A stretch of DNA of 64,000 nt, taken from Micrococcaceae bacterium RIT 802 (GTDB lineage Bacteria > Actinomycetota > Actinomycetes > Actinomycetales > Micrococcaceae). Below the pieces are notes generated by a model. That model did no database searches. It was not told the origin of the DNA and worked only from the letters and a program-made list of their open reading frames with translations. The stretch lies in NCBI GenBank assembly GCA_016892645.1, contig JAFEMX010000013.1, positions 1 to 64,000 on the forward strand, written 5' to 3'. Shown here in pieces: positions 8,603 to 18,276 of the stretch (its first letter is position 1; each line of letters starts with the position of its first letter). The position numbers and the translations under genes were made by a program.

Positions 8603-9592
8603 ATGTCCACGGCCGTGACGCCGGAACCCTCCTGCGCCGAGGGACCGGGAGAGGTTCCCGGACCGCTGGCCCGTGAGGTGGCGGCCTATCTCCAGCACGT
8701 GGCCGTCGAGCGGGGGATGGCGGCCAACACGGTCGCCGCCTACCGTCGCGACCTGCAGCGCTACGCCCTGTTCCTGGCGGCCCAGGAGGTCGTGTCGGCC
8801 ACCGGCATCACCCGACACCACCTCACGGCCTTCGCGCAAGCGCTCCGCGACGGGTCCGACGGCGGTGCCCCACTCAGTGCCCGGTCCGCGGCACGCTGCA
8901 TCGTCGCCGTCCGCGGACTGCACCGTTTCTGGGCGCTCGAGGGCCTGACCACGGACAATCCCGCGGCGGATCTGCACCCGCCGGCCGCCGGACAACGCCT
9001 GCCCAAGGCCATCAGCGTCCCCGAGGTCACCGCGATCCTCGAGTCAGTGCCCACCGACACGGAAGCGGGACTGCGCGACCGGGCCCTGCTCGAATTCCTC
9101 TATTCCACTGGTGCCCGCATCAGCGAGGCCGTCGGGCTCGACGTCGACGACCTGCACCTGGAGCGGCCCGCCGACGGGCCCGCCGTCGTGAGGCTGTTCG
9201 GGAAGGGATCCAAGGAACGCATCGTTCCGCTGGGCTCCTACGCGGCCACTGCACTGGAGGCCTACCTGGTCAGGGGCCGGCCGGGCATGGCCGTCAAGGG
9301 CCAGGGGACCCCCGCCCTGTTCCTGAACCGCCGGGGCGGACGGCTGAGCCGGCAATCCGCCTGGTCGGTGCTCAAGGCGGCGGCGGAACGCTCGGGCATC
9401 AACAAGGATGTCTCCCCGCATACCCTGCGTCATTCATTCGCCACGCATCTGCTCGAAGGCGGTGCCGACGTCCGGGTGGTCCAGGAGCTGCTGGGCCACG
9501 CGTCGGTGACCACCACGCAGGTCTACACCATGCTCAACGCCCAGACACTGCGCGAGGTCTACGCCTCGGCGCATCCCCGGGCCCGTGCCTGA
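8603..9592 (+). CDS. xerD: Site-specific tyrosine recombinase XerD
   Basis: A 329-residue tyrosine recombinase that resolves chromosome dimers at dif with XerC. An N-terminal SAM-like core-binding domain (EVAAYLQHVAVERGMAANTV) precedes the catalytic domain with Arg in FLYSTGARISEAVGLD, Lys in GKGSKERIVPL, the HTLRHSFATHLLEGGADV box, LLGHASVTTTQ and the nucleophile Tyr in VYTMLNAQTLREVY. The protein is about 30 residues longer than E. coli XerD, mainly at the N-terminus. It overlaps the next Nudix gene by 8 bp. Confidence 0.93.
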   Translation: MSTAVTPEPSCAEGPGEVPGPLAREVAAYLQHVAVERGMAANTVAAYRRDLQRYALFLAAQEVVSATGITRHHLTAFAQALRDGSDGGAPLSARSAARCIVAVRGLHRFWALEGLTTDNPAADLHPPAAGQRLPKAISVPEVTAILESVPTDTEAGLRDRALLEFLYSTGARISEAVGLDVDDLHLERPADGPAVVRLFGKGSKERIVPLGSYAATALEAYLVRGRPGMAVKGQGTPALFLNRRGGRLSRQSAWSVLKAAAERSGINKDVSPHTLRHSFATHLLEGGADVRVVQELLGHASVTTTQVYTMLNAQTLREVYASAHPRARA

Positions 9593-10094
9593 GCCCGGCG
9601 CTCCCGGCCAGCGGGCTACCGCCGTCGTGCTCTGCCTGCTCCAACGGGGCCCCGCCGGGCGCCGCGAGGTCCTGCTGGGGCACAAGCTGCGCGGCTTCGG
9701 CCACGGGAAGTTCGTGCTGCCCGGCGGCAAGGTCGAACCGGGGGAGGGGGCCGCCCAGGCAGCGGCCCGAGAGCTGGCCGAGGAAACCGGTCTCACCGCG
9801 GACCCGTCGAGCCTGCACGAGATCGCGGTCATCCGCTTCACCTTCCCGGCGAGCCCGGCGTCGGACATGCACTGCACGGTGTTCCGGGCCGGCACCGTCA
9901 CCGGTACGCCACGGCGGACGGCCGAGCTCTCCCCGGCCTGGCACCCGGTGGACCGGTTGCCGCTGGCGCAGATGTGGGAGGACTCGCCGCGCTGGCTCGT
10001 GCCGCTGCTGCACGGCAGCGAGCTCGACGCCGAGGTCGTGCTCGCCGAGGACAACCTGTCCGTCGCCAGCTACCGCGCGACACCCCGCCACTGA
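9585..10094 (+). CDS. Nudix hydrolase, MTH1-like (8-oxo-dGTP diphosphatase type)
   Basis: A 169-residue protein starting at a GTG inside the end of xerD. The Nudix box is textbook, GKVEPGEGAAQAAARELAEE with TGL following. The flanks GFGHGKFVLPGG, EIAVIRFTFPASPASDMHC and MWEDSPRWLVPLL resemble the MTH1/NUDT1 branch, which removes oxidised purine nucleotides. A GC-rich hairpin follows the stop. Function is by family resemblance. Confidence 0.85.
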   Translation: MPEPGAPGQRATAVVLCLLQRGPAGRREVLLGHKLRGFGHGKFVLPGGKVEPGEGAAQAAARELAEETGLTADPSSLHEIAVIRFTFPASPASDMHCTVFRAGTVTGTPRRTAELSPAWHPVDRLPLAQMWEDSPRWLVPLLHGSELDAEVVLAEDNLSVASYRATPRH

Positions 10095-10100
10095 AGGCGA

Positions 10101-10130
10101 CGGCGCCCGCGGCGGGTGCCGCGGGCGCCG
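10101..10130. terminator. GC-rich hairpin between convergent genes
   Basis: A perfect 13-bp inverted repeat (CGGCGCCCGCGGC, loop GGGT) lies between the convergent Nudix gene and prpC. No T tract is present on either side, so it may act with Rho or as a bidirectional barrier. Confidence 0.6.
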
Positions 10131-10164
10131 ATCGGGCCGTGTTGCCGGGAGCGCCGGTTCGGGC

Positions 10165-11307
10165 TCAGAGCTCGCGCTGCTCCGGACCGTTGTAGGCCGA
10201 GAGCGGGCGGATCAGCGCGTTGTTGGCGCGCTGTTCCATGATGTGCGCGGTCCAGCCGGAAATCCGCGAGGCGATGAACAGCGGGGTGAACATCTGGGTG
10301 TCGAAGCCCATCAGGTGGTACGTCGGACCTGCCGGGTAGTCCAGGTTGGGCTTGATGTTCTTCGCCTCGGCCATCGCCGACTCGAGGCCGTCGTAGAGCC
10401 CCAGGATCTCGTCGCGGCCGAAGTACTCGATCATCGCATCCAGCGCACCCTTCATGGTGGGCACCCGGGAGTCGCCGTTCTTGTAGACGCGGTGGCCGAA
10501 GCCCATGACCTTCTTCTTCGCGGCCAGCGCCTCCTCCATCCACTGTTTGGCGCGGGCGGCGGCCTCCTCGCGGGATTCGTCCTTGCGGATGCCGATCTCC
10601 TCGAAGGTGTGCATGACGGCCTCGTTGGCGCCACCGTGCAGCGGGCCCTTCAGCGCGCCGATGGCCCCGACGATGGCGGAGTGCATGTCCGAGAGCGTCG
10701 AGGTGATGACCCGGGCGGTGAACGTGGAGGCGTTGAAGGAATGCTCCGCGTACAGGACCATCGAGACCCGGAAGGCGTCCACGACTTCGGGTGCGGCTTC
10801 CTCCCCGTTGGTCATCCACAGGAAGTTCTGCGAGTAGTCCAGGTCCTCGCGCGGGTCGACCGGTTCCTGCTTGCGGCGGCGGCGCTGGTCGTAGGCGACG
10901 ACTGCGGGGAAGCGGGCCAGCAGCGACTTCGCCTTCTCCAGCTCCGCCTCCGGGGAGGAATCCTCGGCCAGCGGATGGTTGGCGCCCAGCACCGAAACCG
11001 CGGTGCGTGCCACGTCCATCGGGTGGCAGTCCAACGGCAGCAGGTCCACCGCGGCCTTCACGTTGTCCTCCATCGCCCGGTTGGCGCGTTCGTAGGCAAC
11101 GAACTCCTGCAGTTCCCCGGCGCTGGGAAGCTCGCCGGTCCACAGCAGCAGCGCGACCTCCTCGAAGCTCTTGGACGCGGCCAGGTCCTGGACCGGGTAC
11201 CCACGGTAGAGCAGCGAGTTGGTGTCGGGGTTGACCTTGGAGACGGCGGTGTAGTCGACGACGACCCCGGCCAGGCCCTTCTTGATCTCGGTCTCGTTTT
11301 CGCTCAT
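10165..11307 (-). CDS. prpC: 2-methylcitrate synthase / citrate synthase
   Basis: A 380-residue type II-like citrate synthase of the small methylcitrate-synthase branch; it condenses propionyl-CoA with oxaloacetate. It opens with IKKGLAGVVVDYTAVSKV, has LYRGYPVQDL near the N-terminus, and carries the catalytic region with GALKGPLHGGANEAVM and MGFGHRVYKNGDSRVP, giving the two active-site His residues, and Asp in the SAYNGPEQ end region context. It is the last gene of gntR-prpD-prpB-prpC and overlaps prpB by 4 bp. Confidence 0.93.
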   Translation of the reverse strand: MSENETEIKKGLAGVVVDYTAVSKVNPDTNSLLYRGYPVQDLAASKSFEEVALLLWTGELPSAGELQEFVAYERANRAMEDNVKAAVDLLPLDCHPMDVARTAVSVLGANHPLAEDSSPEAELEKAKSLLARFPAVVAYDQRRRRKQEPVDPREDLDYSQNFLWMTNGEEAAPEVVDAFRVSMVLYAEHSFNASTFTARVITSTLSDMHSAIVGAIGALKGPLHGGANEAVMHTFEEIGIRKDESREEAAARAKQWMEEALAAKKKVMGFGHRVYKNGDSRVPTMKGALDAMIEYFGRDEILGLYDGLESAMAEAKNIKPNLDYPAGPTYHLMGFDTQMFTPLFIASRISGWTAHIMEQRANNALIRPLSAYNGPEQREL

Positions 11308-12260
11308 GGTTGGTGCTCCTTTGAACCCGATGTCAGGTTTGCGTTGTTGCCGTCGATGTCGAGCCCGGGGACCTGGAAATTGAAGATCCCGGTATCGAAG
11401 CGGTTGTAGGCCTCGTAGTCCACCAGATCATACAACCGGGTCCGGGTCAGCATCTGCGGGACCTGGCTTTCCTGGGTGCCGTCGGCAGCGATCGCCTCCA
11501 GCACGCGTTCGGCGGCACCCATCGCGCTGCGCAGCAGGGTCACCGGGTAGATCACCAGGGCGACGCCGGTGTCGGCCAGGTCCTGTCGGGTGAACAGCTC
11601 GGATTTGCCGAACTCCGTCATGTTGGCCAGCACGGGTACGTCCACGGCGTTGCAGACGGCCTCGAATTCCGAGAGGTCGCGCATGGCCTCGGGGAAGATC
11701 GCGTCGGCGCCGGCATCCACCAGCGCCTTGGCCCGGTCGATCGCGGCGTCGAGCCCGTCGACGGCGCGCACGTCGGTGCGTGCCATGATCAGGAAGTTCG
11801 GGTCCCGGCGGGCGTCCGCGGCGGCGGCGATGCGCTTGACCATGGTGTCCAGGTCCACGACGTTCTTCCCGTCGAGGTGGCCACACCGCTTGGGGTTGAA
11901 CTGGTCCTCGATGTGGCAACCGGCCAGCCCGGCGTTCTCCAGCTCCTGGATGGTGCGTGCCACGTTCATCGGCTCGCCGAATCCGGTGTCGGCGTCGACG
12001 ATGGCCGGCAGGTCGGTCATCCGGGCGATCTGCCCGGCCCGGGTGGCGACCTCGGTCAGCGTCGTGAGCCCCACGTCGGGCAGGCCCAGGTCGTTGGCGA
12101 GCACGGCGCCGGAGATGTAGACGCCGTCGAACCCCTTCTCTCCGATCAGGCGTGCCGAGAGCGGATTGAAGGCGCCGGGAAACTGGCGGGCGGTGCCCGG
12201 GACCAGCAGTTCGCGCAGGGTGCGCCGCTTGGCCTCCGGGGTGGCGGTCGAATACAGCAT
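11304..12260 (-). CDS. prpB: 2-methylisocitrate lyase
   Basis: A 318-residue isocitrate lyase/PEP mutase family enzyme that splits 2-methylisocitrate into pyruvate and succinate. The active-site signature KRCGH is in QFNPKRCGHLDGKNV, and the metal/phosphate-binding strand is IVDADTGFGEPMNVARTI. Start follows directly after the prpD stop without a gap. Confidence 0.94.
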   Translation of the reverse strand: MLYSTATPEAKRRTLRELLVPGTARQFPGAFNPLSARLIGEKGFDGVYISGAVLANDLGLPDVGLTTLTEVATRAGQIARMTDLPAIVDADTGFGEPMNVARTIQELENAGLAGCHIEDQFNPKRCGHLDGKNVVDLDTMVKRIAAAADARRDPNFLIMARTDVRAVDGLDAAIDRAKALVDAGADAIFPEAMRDLSEFEAVCNAVDVPVLANMTEFGKSELFTRQDLADTGVALVIYPVTLLRSAMGAAERVLEAIAADGTQESQVPQMLTRTRLYDLVDYEAYNRFDTGIFNFQVPGLDIDGNNANLTSGSKEHQP

Positions 12261-13778
12261 CTAGAACAGTCCCTTCGGTGCGGCCGCCGCGTCGATGACG
12301 CCCGGCGCGGCGACGATGTTCAGCTGGTCCAGCTCGCCGGCCGCCAGTTCGGGCAGGCGTTCGGCGGCAGCGAGGAACCGGTCGATCTCCTCCGGGGCCA
12401 CGAGGTCCTGGGCCAGGGTGCGGAATTTGTTGATGTACTGCTCCCGGGCGAACGGGCGGGCACCGAGCGGGTGGGCGTCGGCGACGGCGATCTCGTCGGT
12501 GATGACGGTGCCGTCCTTCAGCGTGATCTCCACGGAGCCGCCGAAGGCCTTCTCGGCGATGTCCAACGAGTGGTAGCGCCGGGTCCATTCGGCGTCCTCC
12601 TCCGTGGTGACCTTGTGCCACAACTCGACGGTGTCGGAGCGTCCTGCGCGTTCGGGGGAGTAGGAGTCCACATGGTGCCAGGCGCCGTCCTGCAGGGCCA
12701 CGGTGAAGATGTAGGGGATGGAGTGGTCCAGCGTCTCGCGGGAGGCGGTGGGATCGTACTTCTGCGGGTCGTTGGCCCCGGAGCCGATGACGAAGTGGGT
12801 GTGGTGGCTGGTCTTGATGCGCACGCTGTCCACGTTGGCCGGGTCGGTCGCCTCGGGATGCTCGCCGTGCAGCTTGCGGGCCAGGTCGATCCACGCCTGG
12901 GCCTGGTACTCGGCGGAGTGTTCCTTCGTGTAGGTGTCCAGGATGGCGCGCTTGGCTTCGCCGGCTTCCGGCAGCGGGACCTCGTAGGAGGCGTCGGGGC
13001 CGTCGAGCATCCAGGCGATGACGCCGTCCTCGCCCTCGTAGATCGGCACGGGGGAGGTCTGGCCGCGCATGGCCCGGTCGGCGGCCTCGACGGCCATCTT
13101 GCCGGCGAAGGCCGGGGCGTGGGCCTTCCAGGTGGAGATCTCGCCCTTGCGCGACTGGCGGGTCGCCGTGGTGGTGTGCAGGCCCTGGCCGACGGCCTGG
13201 AAGATGGTCTCGACGTCCAGCCCGAGCAGGGTGCCGATGCCGGCGGCCGCGGAGGGGCCCAGGTGGGCGACATGGTCGATCTTGTGCGCGTGCAGGCAGA
13301 TGGCCTTGACCAGGTTCACCTGGATCTCGTAGCCGGTGGCGATGGCGCGCACCAGGTCGGCGCCCGAGGCGCCGGTGTGCTGGCCGACGGCCAGGATGGG
13401 CGGGATGTTGTCGCCCGGGTGGGAGTACTCGGCCGCCAGGAAGGTGTCGTGGTAGTCGAGCTCGCGCACGGCGACCCCGTTGGCCCAGGCGGCCCATTCG
13501 GGGGAGACCTTCTCGGTGATGCCGAACACCGAGGCCCCGGCGCCACCGGAGCTCGGGGCGTGGGTCAGGGCCTGCGAGCGTGCGGCGACGATCGGGCCCC
13601 GGTTCAGCGAGGCGATGGCCACCGAGGCGTTGTCGATCACGCGGTTGATCACCATGTCGGTGACCTCGGCGGAAACCTCCACCGGGTCGGCGGCGACGGT
13701 GGCGATCTTATGGGCCAGCTGATCCTCGCGGGGCAGGTTTTCCTCGGAGCGGTAGACGCGGACGTGGTGGTTGATCAT
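12261..13778 (-). CDS. prpD: 2-methylcitrate dehydratase
   Basis: A 505-residue MmgE/PrpD family dehydratase of the methylcitrate cycle (2-methylcitrate to 2-methyl-cis-aconitate). Recognisable stretches are [20 protein letters not shown], a typical PrpD active-site region, and [20 protein letters not shown]. Its ATG overlaps the gntR stop by 4 bp, so regulator and enzymes are one operon. Confidence 0.93.
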   Translation of the reverse strand: MINHHVRVYRSEENLPREDQLAHKIATVAADPVEVSAEVTDMVINRVIDNASVAIASLNRGPIVAARSQALTHAPSSGGAGASVFGITEKVSPEWAAWANGVAVRELDYHDTFLAAEYSHPGDNIPPILAVGQHTGASGADLVRAIATGYEIQVNLVKAICLHAHKIDHVAHLGPSAAAGIGTLLGLDVETIFQAVGQGLHTTTATRQSRKGEISTWKAHAPAFAGKMAVEAADRAMRGQTSPVPIYEGEDGVIAWMLDGPDASYEVPLPEAGEAKRAILDTYTKEHSAEYQAQAWIDLARKLHGEHPEATDPANVDSVRIKTSHHTHFVIGSGANDPQKYDPTASRETLDHSIPYIFTVALQDGAWHHVDSYSPERAGRSDTVELWHKVTTEEDAEWTRRYHSLDIAEKAFGGSVEITLKDGTVITDEIAVADAHPLGARPFAREQYINKFRTLAQDLVAPEEIDRFLAAAERLPELAAGELDQLNIVAAPGVIDAAAAPKGLF

Positions 13779-14425
13779 GCGGTGGCCTCTTTCGGTAGGG
13801 CATGGGATCTGATGTGGTCAAGGCTGTTGTGCAGGTGGAGCACCGTCGCGGCGGCGGCCAGGCCCGGGTCCCCGGAGGCGATGGCCCGGGCGAGTTGGGC
13901 GTGTTCGCGGGCGGAGGCGCGCAGGCGTTGCGGATCGTCGTGGGAGAGCCGACGCAGCCGCGCAAGGTGGACTCGCAGGCCGGTCAGGGCCTGGCGGAGG
14001 TAGGGGTTGGCGGCGCTCTCGTCGATCGCCTGGTCCAGTTCGCCGGCGAGCTGGTAGTAGTCGTTGCGGTCGGAGGTCGGTTCCAGGGCCTCGGAGGCGG
14101 CATCGAAGCGCTCGGCCAGTTCCCTGAAGGGGCCCGGCCGCCCCGCGAGCGCGGCGCCGCGTGCCGCCTCGGATTCCAGGGCGCGGCGGAGGGCGAACAG
14201 GTCGTCGACGTGGTCGAGGGACACATCGGAAACCAGGACACCCCGGCCCCGGTGCGCGACGGCGAGTCCGTCCGCGGTGAGCCGGGACAGTGCCTCGCGC
14301 AGCGGGGTGCGCGAGACGCCGAGGCGTTCGGCCTGCTCCACCTCGCCCAGGACGGTGCCCGGTGGCAACGCCCACGAGACGATGTCCCGCCGCAGTTCCG
14401 CATAGGCCTTATCGCTTGCCTTCAT
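13775..14425 (-). CDS. GntR family (FadR subfamily) transcriptional regulator of the prp operon
   Basis: A 216-residue regulator with an N-terminal winged helix ([40 protein letters not shown]) and a C-terminal all-helical FCD ligand domain ([18 protein letters not shown] through [19 protein letters not shown]). The ATG at 14425 is favoured because the 713 further codons open upstream on this strand are only the antisense shadow of prpE. It is first in the prpDBC operon and faces prpE across two copies of TGTATACA, so autorepression released by a propionate-derived metabolite is likely. Confidence 0.9.
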   Translation of the reverse strand: MKASDKAYAELRRDIVSWALPPGTVLGEVEQAERLGVSRTPLREALSRLTADGLAVAHRGRGVLVSDVSLDHVDDLFALRRALESEAARGAALAGRPGPFRELAERFDAASEALEPTSDRNDYYQLAGELDQAIDESAANPYLRQALTGLRVHLARLRRLSHDDPQRLRASAREHAQLARAIASGDPGLAAAATVLHLHNSLDHIRSHALPKEATA

Positions 14426-14433
14426 GCAACCAG

Positions 14434-14441
14434 TGTATACA
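14434..14441. promoter_or_regulatory. Candidate GntR operator O1
   Basis: The perfect palindrome TGTATACA lies 8 bp upstream of the gntR ATG, on the gntR side of the divergent region. It recurs at 14508. GntR/FadR proteins commonly bind short palindromes of this T-rich/A-rich type. Confidence 0.65.
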
Positions 14442-14507
14442 TGGGTGACGTCAAGGTGCCAGACACCTTCGGTTTTTCCCGATGGATCCCTCGTTCGCCA
14501 CGTTTTA

Positions 14508-14515
14508 TGTATACA
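14508..14515. promoter_or_regulatory. Candidate GntR operator O2
   Basis: A second perfect TGTATACA, 74 bp (about seven helical turns) from the first copy, in context TTATGTATACAAAA and 70 bp before prpE. Two sites in phase could allow one regulator to control both divergent units. Confidence 0.65.
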
Positions 14516-14584
14516 AAAAGCTTGAGTCGTTGTGAGGCAGGCCATAGAGTGGGCGTGTACTTGCCCGACGATGTGGGAGTTGCC

Positions 14585-16483
14585 ATGACCCAGGATTACC
14601 GAGAAACCTACGCAGCGAGCACCGAGGATCCCGCGGCGTTCTGGCTCCAAGCCGCCGCCCTGGTGGAGTGGAACACGGCGCCGACCCGCGGGCTGGACGA
14701 GTCCCATGCCCCGCTGTACGGCTGGTATCCCGACGGCCGGCTGAACATCACGGTCAACGCCCTGGATCGGCACGTCGCGGCCGGCCGCGGCGACCAGGCC
14801 GCGCTCGTCTACGACTCCGCGGTGCTCGGCTCCACGCGCACCTACAGCTATGCCGAGCTGCTCGACGAGGTCTCCCGCTTCGCCGGGGTCCTGCGCGGCC
14901 TGGGCGTCGACACCGGGGACCGGGTCATCCTGTACCTGCCGATGATCCCGCAGGCCGTCATCGCCATGCTGGCCTGCGCCCGGATCGGGGCGGTCCACTC
15001 GGTGGTCTTCGGCGGTTTCGCCGCCAAGGAGCTGGCCGCACGCATCAACGACTGCCGTCCGAAGGCGATCATCACCGCCACCGGCGGCATCGAACCGGCC
15101 CGGCGCGTGGAGTACCTGCCTGCCGTGGCCGAGGCCGTGGGGACCGCCGCGCACCACGTGGATGCCGTCGTCGTGCATCACCGCGACGGGTTCCAGCACG
15201 ACCGCGCCGAGTTCGGCGGGACGCCGGAGGGATGGCATGACTGGGACGACCTCGCCGCCGTGGCGGAACCGGCCGATGCCGTCGACGTGGCCGCCGGGGA
15301 CCCGCTGTACGTGCTCTACACCTCCGGGACGACGGGTTCGCCCAAGGGCGTGGTCCGCGATACCGGGGGCTACGCCGTCGCCATGGCCTGGTCGATGCGC
15401 AACATCTACGGGGTCGATGCCGGGGACACCATGTTCACCGCCTCCGACGTCGGCTGGGTCGTGGGCCATTCCTACATCGTCTACGGCCCGCTGATCGCCG
15501 GGGCGACCACGGTGCTCTACGAGGGCAAGCCGGTGGGGACCCCCGATGCCGGCGCGTTCTGGCGCGTCGTGGCCGAGCACGGCGTCGACGTCATGTTCAC
15601 CGCGCCGACGGCGCTGCGCGCCATCCGCAAGGCCGACCCCGACGCCGGCCTGCTCGCGGACCACGACACGTCGGGGTTGCGGGCCCTCTTCGTGGCCGGG
15701 GAGCGGCTGGACCCGGACACCTTCGCGTGGGCCGGGCGCGTGCTGGGCGTGCCGGTGGTGGACAACTGGTGGCAGACCGAGACCGGGTGGCCGATCGCTG
15801 CCAACCCGCTGGGCCTGGAGGCCCTGCCGATCAAGGCGGGATCCCCGACGGTGCCGGTGCCCGGCTACCACGTGCGGATCCTGGACGCCCTCGGTGAGCC
15901 CGTCGGCGCGGGGGAGGAGGGCAACATCGCCCTGGAGCTGCCGCTGCCACCGGGCGCCCTGCGCACCCTGTGGGCCAATGACGAGCGCTACCGTTCCGCC
16001 TACCTCGAGCAGTTCCCGGGCTTCTACGCTACCGGTGACTCCGGCTACCTGGACGAGGACGGCTACCTCTTCGTCATGGGCCGCACCGACGACGTGATCA
16101 ACGTGGCCGGCCACCGGCTCTCCACCGGCGCGATCGAGCAGGTCCTGGGCTCGCATGCCGCCGTGGCCGAATGCGCGGTGATCGGCGTGGCCGACGAGCT
16201 CAAGGGGCAGCGGGCCTGCGGTTTCGTCGTGTTGAAGTCCGGGGTCGACACGGGCGAGGAGCAGCTGTCCGCCGAACTCGTGGCCCTGGTGCGCGAGAAG
16301 ATCGGACCGGTGGCGGACTTCCGCCAGGTCCGGGTCGTGGACGCGCTGCCCAAGACGCGATCGGGAAAGATCCTGCGCAAGACGATGCGCCAGATCGCCG
16401 ACGGCAAGGCCTATTCCGTTCCCTCGACGATCGAGGACCCTGCCGTGATCGAGGCCCTGCTGCCCTTCCTGCGCGTTTCCTGA
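14585..16483 (+). CDS. prpE: Propionyl-CoA synthetase
   Basis: A 632-residue acyl-CoA synthetase of the acetyl-/propionyl-CoA synthetase branch. An ACAS N-domain (AAFWLQAAALVEW) leads into the AMP-binding core with the P-loop YTSGTTGSPKGVV, the W-rich signature VVDNWWQTETGWP, the hinge GRTDDVINVAGHRLS and the acetylatable lysine in KTRSGKILRK near the C-terminus. The start at ATG 14585 is preceded by GGGAG. Divergent from the methylcitrate operon and flanked by two candidate GntR operators, it supplies propionyl-CoA to that cycle. Confidence 0.93.
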   Translation: MTQDYRETYAASTEDPAAFWLQAAALVEWNTAPTRGLDESHAPLYGWYPDGRLNITVNALDRHVAAGRGDQAALVYDSAVLGSTRTYSYAELLDEVSRFAGVLRGLGVDTGDRVILYLPMIPQAVIAMLACARIGAVHSVVFGGFAAKELAARINDCRPKAIITATGGIEPARRVEYLPAVAEAVGTAAHHVDAVVVHHRDGFQHDRAEFGGTPEGWHDWDDLAAVAEPADAVDVAAGDPLYVLYTSGTTGSPKGVVRDTGGYAVAMAWSMRNIYGVDAGDTMFTASDVGWVVGHSYIVYGPLIAGATTVLYEGKPVGTPDAGAFWRVVAEHGVDVMFTAPTALRAIRKADPDAGLLADHDTSGLRALFVAGERLDPDTFAWAGRVLGVPVVDNWWQTETGWPIAANPLGLEALPIKAGSPTVPVPGYHVRILDALGEPVGAGEEGNIALELPLPPGALRTLWANDERYRSAYLEQFPGFYATGDSGYLDEDGYLFVMGRTDDVINVAGHRLSTGAIEQVLGSHAAVAECAVIGVADELKGQRACGFVVLKSGVDTGEEQLSAELVALVREKIGPVADFRQVRVVDALPKTRSGKILRKTMRQIADGKAYSVPSTIEDPAVIEALLPFLRVS

Positions 16484-16614
16484 GCGGGTCCGGGACATCC
16501 CTCGGGAATCGGCTCCCACCGGAGTAGTCTGCTGTTTGAGCCCCCGCAACACCCGGGGGAACACCGGGTCCGCCGTCGGGTCGCTGCGGCTGCGGCGTCC
16601 ACGAGGAGGAATGC

Positions 16615-18276
16615 ATGGCCTACGACTCGACCCGTCTCCGGGACTATTTCGAACACGCTTTCACCTATGAGGCGGGCTTCCGCCGCAATGCGGACCGCTA
16701 CGCGGACCGGGTTGCCCTCGTGGACCCGGTGGCCGGGCGGGAATGGACCTACCGCGACCTGGCGGCACACGTGGACCAGGTGGCGTCCGCGCTCGCCGGG
16801 CTGGGGATCGGGGTGGGGGACCGCGTGGTGTACCAGCTGTTCAACGGGATCGAATTCGCGCTGCTCTACCTCGCCACCCAGCGACTCGGCGCCATCGGGG
16901 TGCCCGTGAACTTCCGGCTGGCGGCGGGGGAAACGGCCCTCATCCTGGGAGACAGCACCCCGGGCGTGTTCGTCTTCGACGGGGCCATCGCCGCCGACGC
17001 GCTGAACGCCCTCGAGCTGGCGGCCTGCGGCGCCCACCCGTTGGTGGTCGGCGACGCGGAGGACGGGGTGGACGGCTTCGCCGAGACGGTCCGGGCCGCC
17101 GACGGCTCCCTGCCCGCCCGGCGGCCGGAGGCGTCAACGTTCGAGGAGACGACCCGGCTCTACACCTCCGGGACCACCGGCCGCCCCAAGGGCGTGTCGC
17201 TGCCGTCCATCGTCGAGGTGATGAGCGCGCACGACGTGATCATGCACTTCCCGCTGTCCCCGCAGGACCGCACCCTGAACATGACGCCGTGGTTCCACCG
17301 CGGCGGCCTCTATTCCGGGGGCCCGAACCCCGTGTTCTACATCGGCGGATCCGTGGTGCCGATGCGCCAGTTCGACCCGTCGACCGCACTGGACTGGGTC
17401 GGGCAGTACCAGCTCACCTTTCTCATCGGCGCGCCCGCCACCCTGGAGATGCTCGCCGTGGAGCAGGAGCGCAACCCGCGCGATCTGGCCCCCCTGCGCG
17501 GCATCGTCACGATGGGGGCCCCGTTGGACCGGGCCGCGGTGCTGCGCTACCAGCAGGTCCTGACCCCGCGGATCTTCAACGGCTACGGGACCACCGAGAC
17601 GTTCTGGAACACCTTCCTGCGCCCCGACGACCTGCCGGAGCACGCCGGTACCGCCGGGCGCTCGTCCACCGACGACGACGTCGCCGTCGTCAGGATCTAC
17701 GACGACCGGCCCGCGGCCCCCGAGGACCTGGCGGCGCGCGACGACACGGAGACCGGAGAGGTCATCATGCGTTCGGCCAAATCGGGATTCAGCTACTACA
17801 ACCTCCCCGCGACGGACGAGGAGAAGTTCCACCACGGCTGGTTCTACACCGGTGACCTGGCCACCTGGGACGACGCCGGCTTCGTCACCATCGTGGGCCG
17901 CAAGGACGACATGATCATCTCCGGCGGCGAGAACGTGCACCCCGTCCAGGTCGAGGAGCTGCTCAACCGGCATCCCGGGGTCAGGGATTCGGTGGTCGTG
18001 GGCCTGCCCGACGAGACCTGGGGCCAGCGGGTGGTCGCCTACGTCATCCGCCAGGACCCGGAGCTGACGGTCGCGGACCTGGAAGCCCACTGCGTCGGCA
18101 GCCACGACCTGTCCGACTTCAAGCGGCCCCGCGCCTACCGATTCGTCGACGAGGTGCCGCTGACCGCCACCGGCAAGAAGGTCCACTACCAGCTGGCCCG
18201 GCAGGCGGTGCTGGACCACGCCGCCGGGTTGTTCCAGGCCCCGGATCGGCGCTCCGCGGATCGGGGCGCACCATGA
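16615..18276 (+). CDS. Class I adenylate-forming acyl-CoA/ACP ligase
   Basis: A 553-residue AMP-binding enzyme that activates a carboxylic acid as acyl-adenylate. Motifs are RLYTSGTTGRPKGVSLPS (P-loop), FNGYGTTETFWN, WFYTGDLATWDDAG, GRKDDMIISGGENVHPVQVE and the C-terminal TATGKKVHYQL lysine. GAGGAGG ends 5 bp before the ATG. It overlaps by 4 bp a stand-alone ketosynthase, so the activated acyl group may be the primer or extender of that enzyme. The substrate cannot be told from sequence; medium/long-chain or aryl acids are possible. Confidence 0.88.
   Translation: MAYDSTRLRDYFEHAFTYEAGFRRNADRYADRVALVDPVAGREWTYRDLAAHVDQVASALAGLGIGVGDRVVYQLFNGIEFALLYLATQRLGAIGVPVNFRLAAGETALILGDSTPGVFVFDGAIAADALNALELAACGAHPLVVGDAEDGVDGFAETVRAADGSLPARRPEASTFEETTRLYTSGTTGRPKGVSLPSIVEVMSAHDVIMHFPLSPQDRTLNMTPWFHRGGLYSGGPNPVFYIGGSVVPMRQFDPSTALDWVGQYQLTFLIGAPATLEMLAVEQERNPRDLAPLRGIVTMGAPLDRAAVLRYQQVLTPRIFNGYGTTETFWNTFLRPDDLPEHAGTAGRSSTDDDVAVVRIYDDRPAAPEDLAARDDTETGEVIMRSAKSGFSYYNLPATDEEKFHHGWFYTGDLATWDDAGFVTIVGRKDDMIISGGENVHPVQVEELLNRHPGVRDSVVVGLPDETWGQRVVAYVIRQDPELTVADLEAHCVGSHDLSDFKRPRAYRFVDEVPLTATGKKVHYQLARQAVLDHAAGLFQAPDRRSADRGAP

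Noticed and set aside
14426-16564. N-terminal extension of the gntR frame over 700 codons
   Set aside because: It runs antisense through prpE and the true regulator starts at 14425 with a normal HTH.
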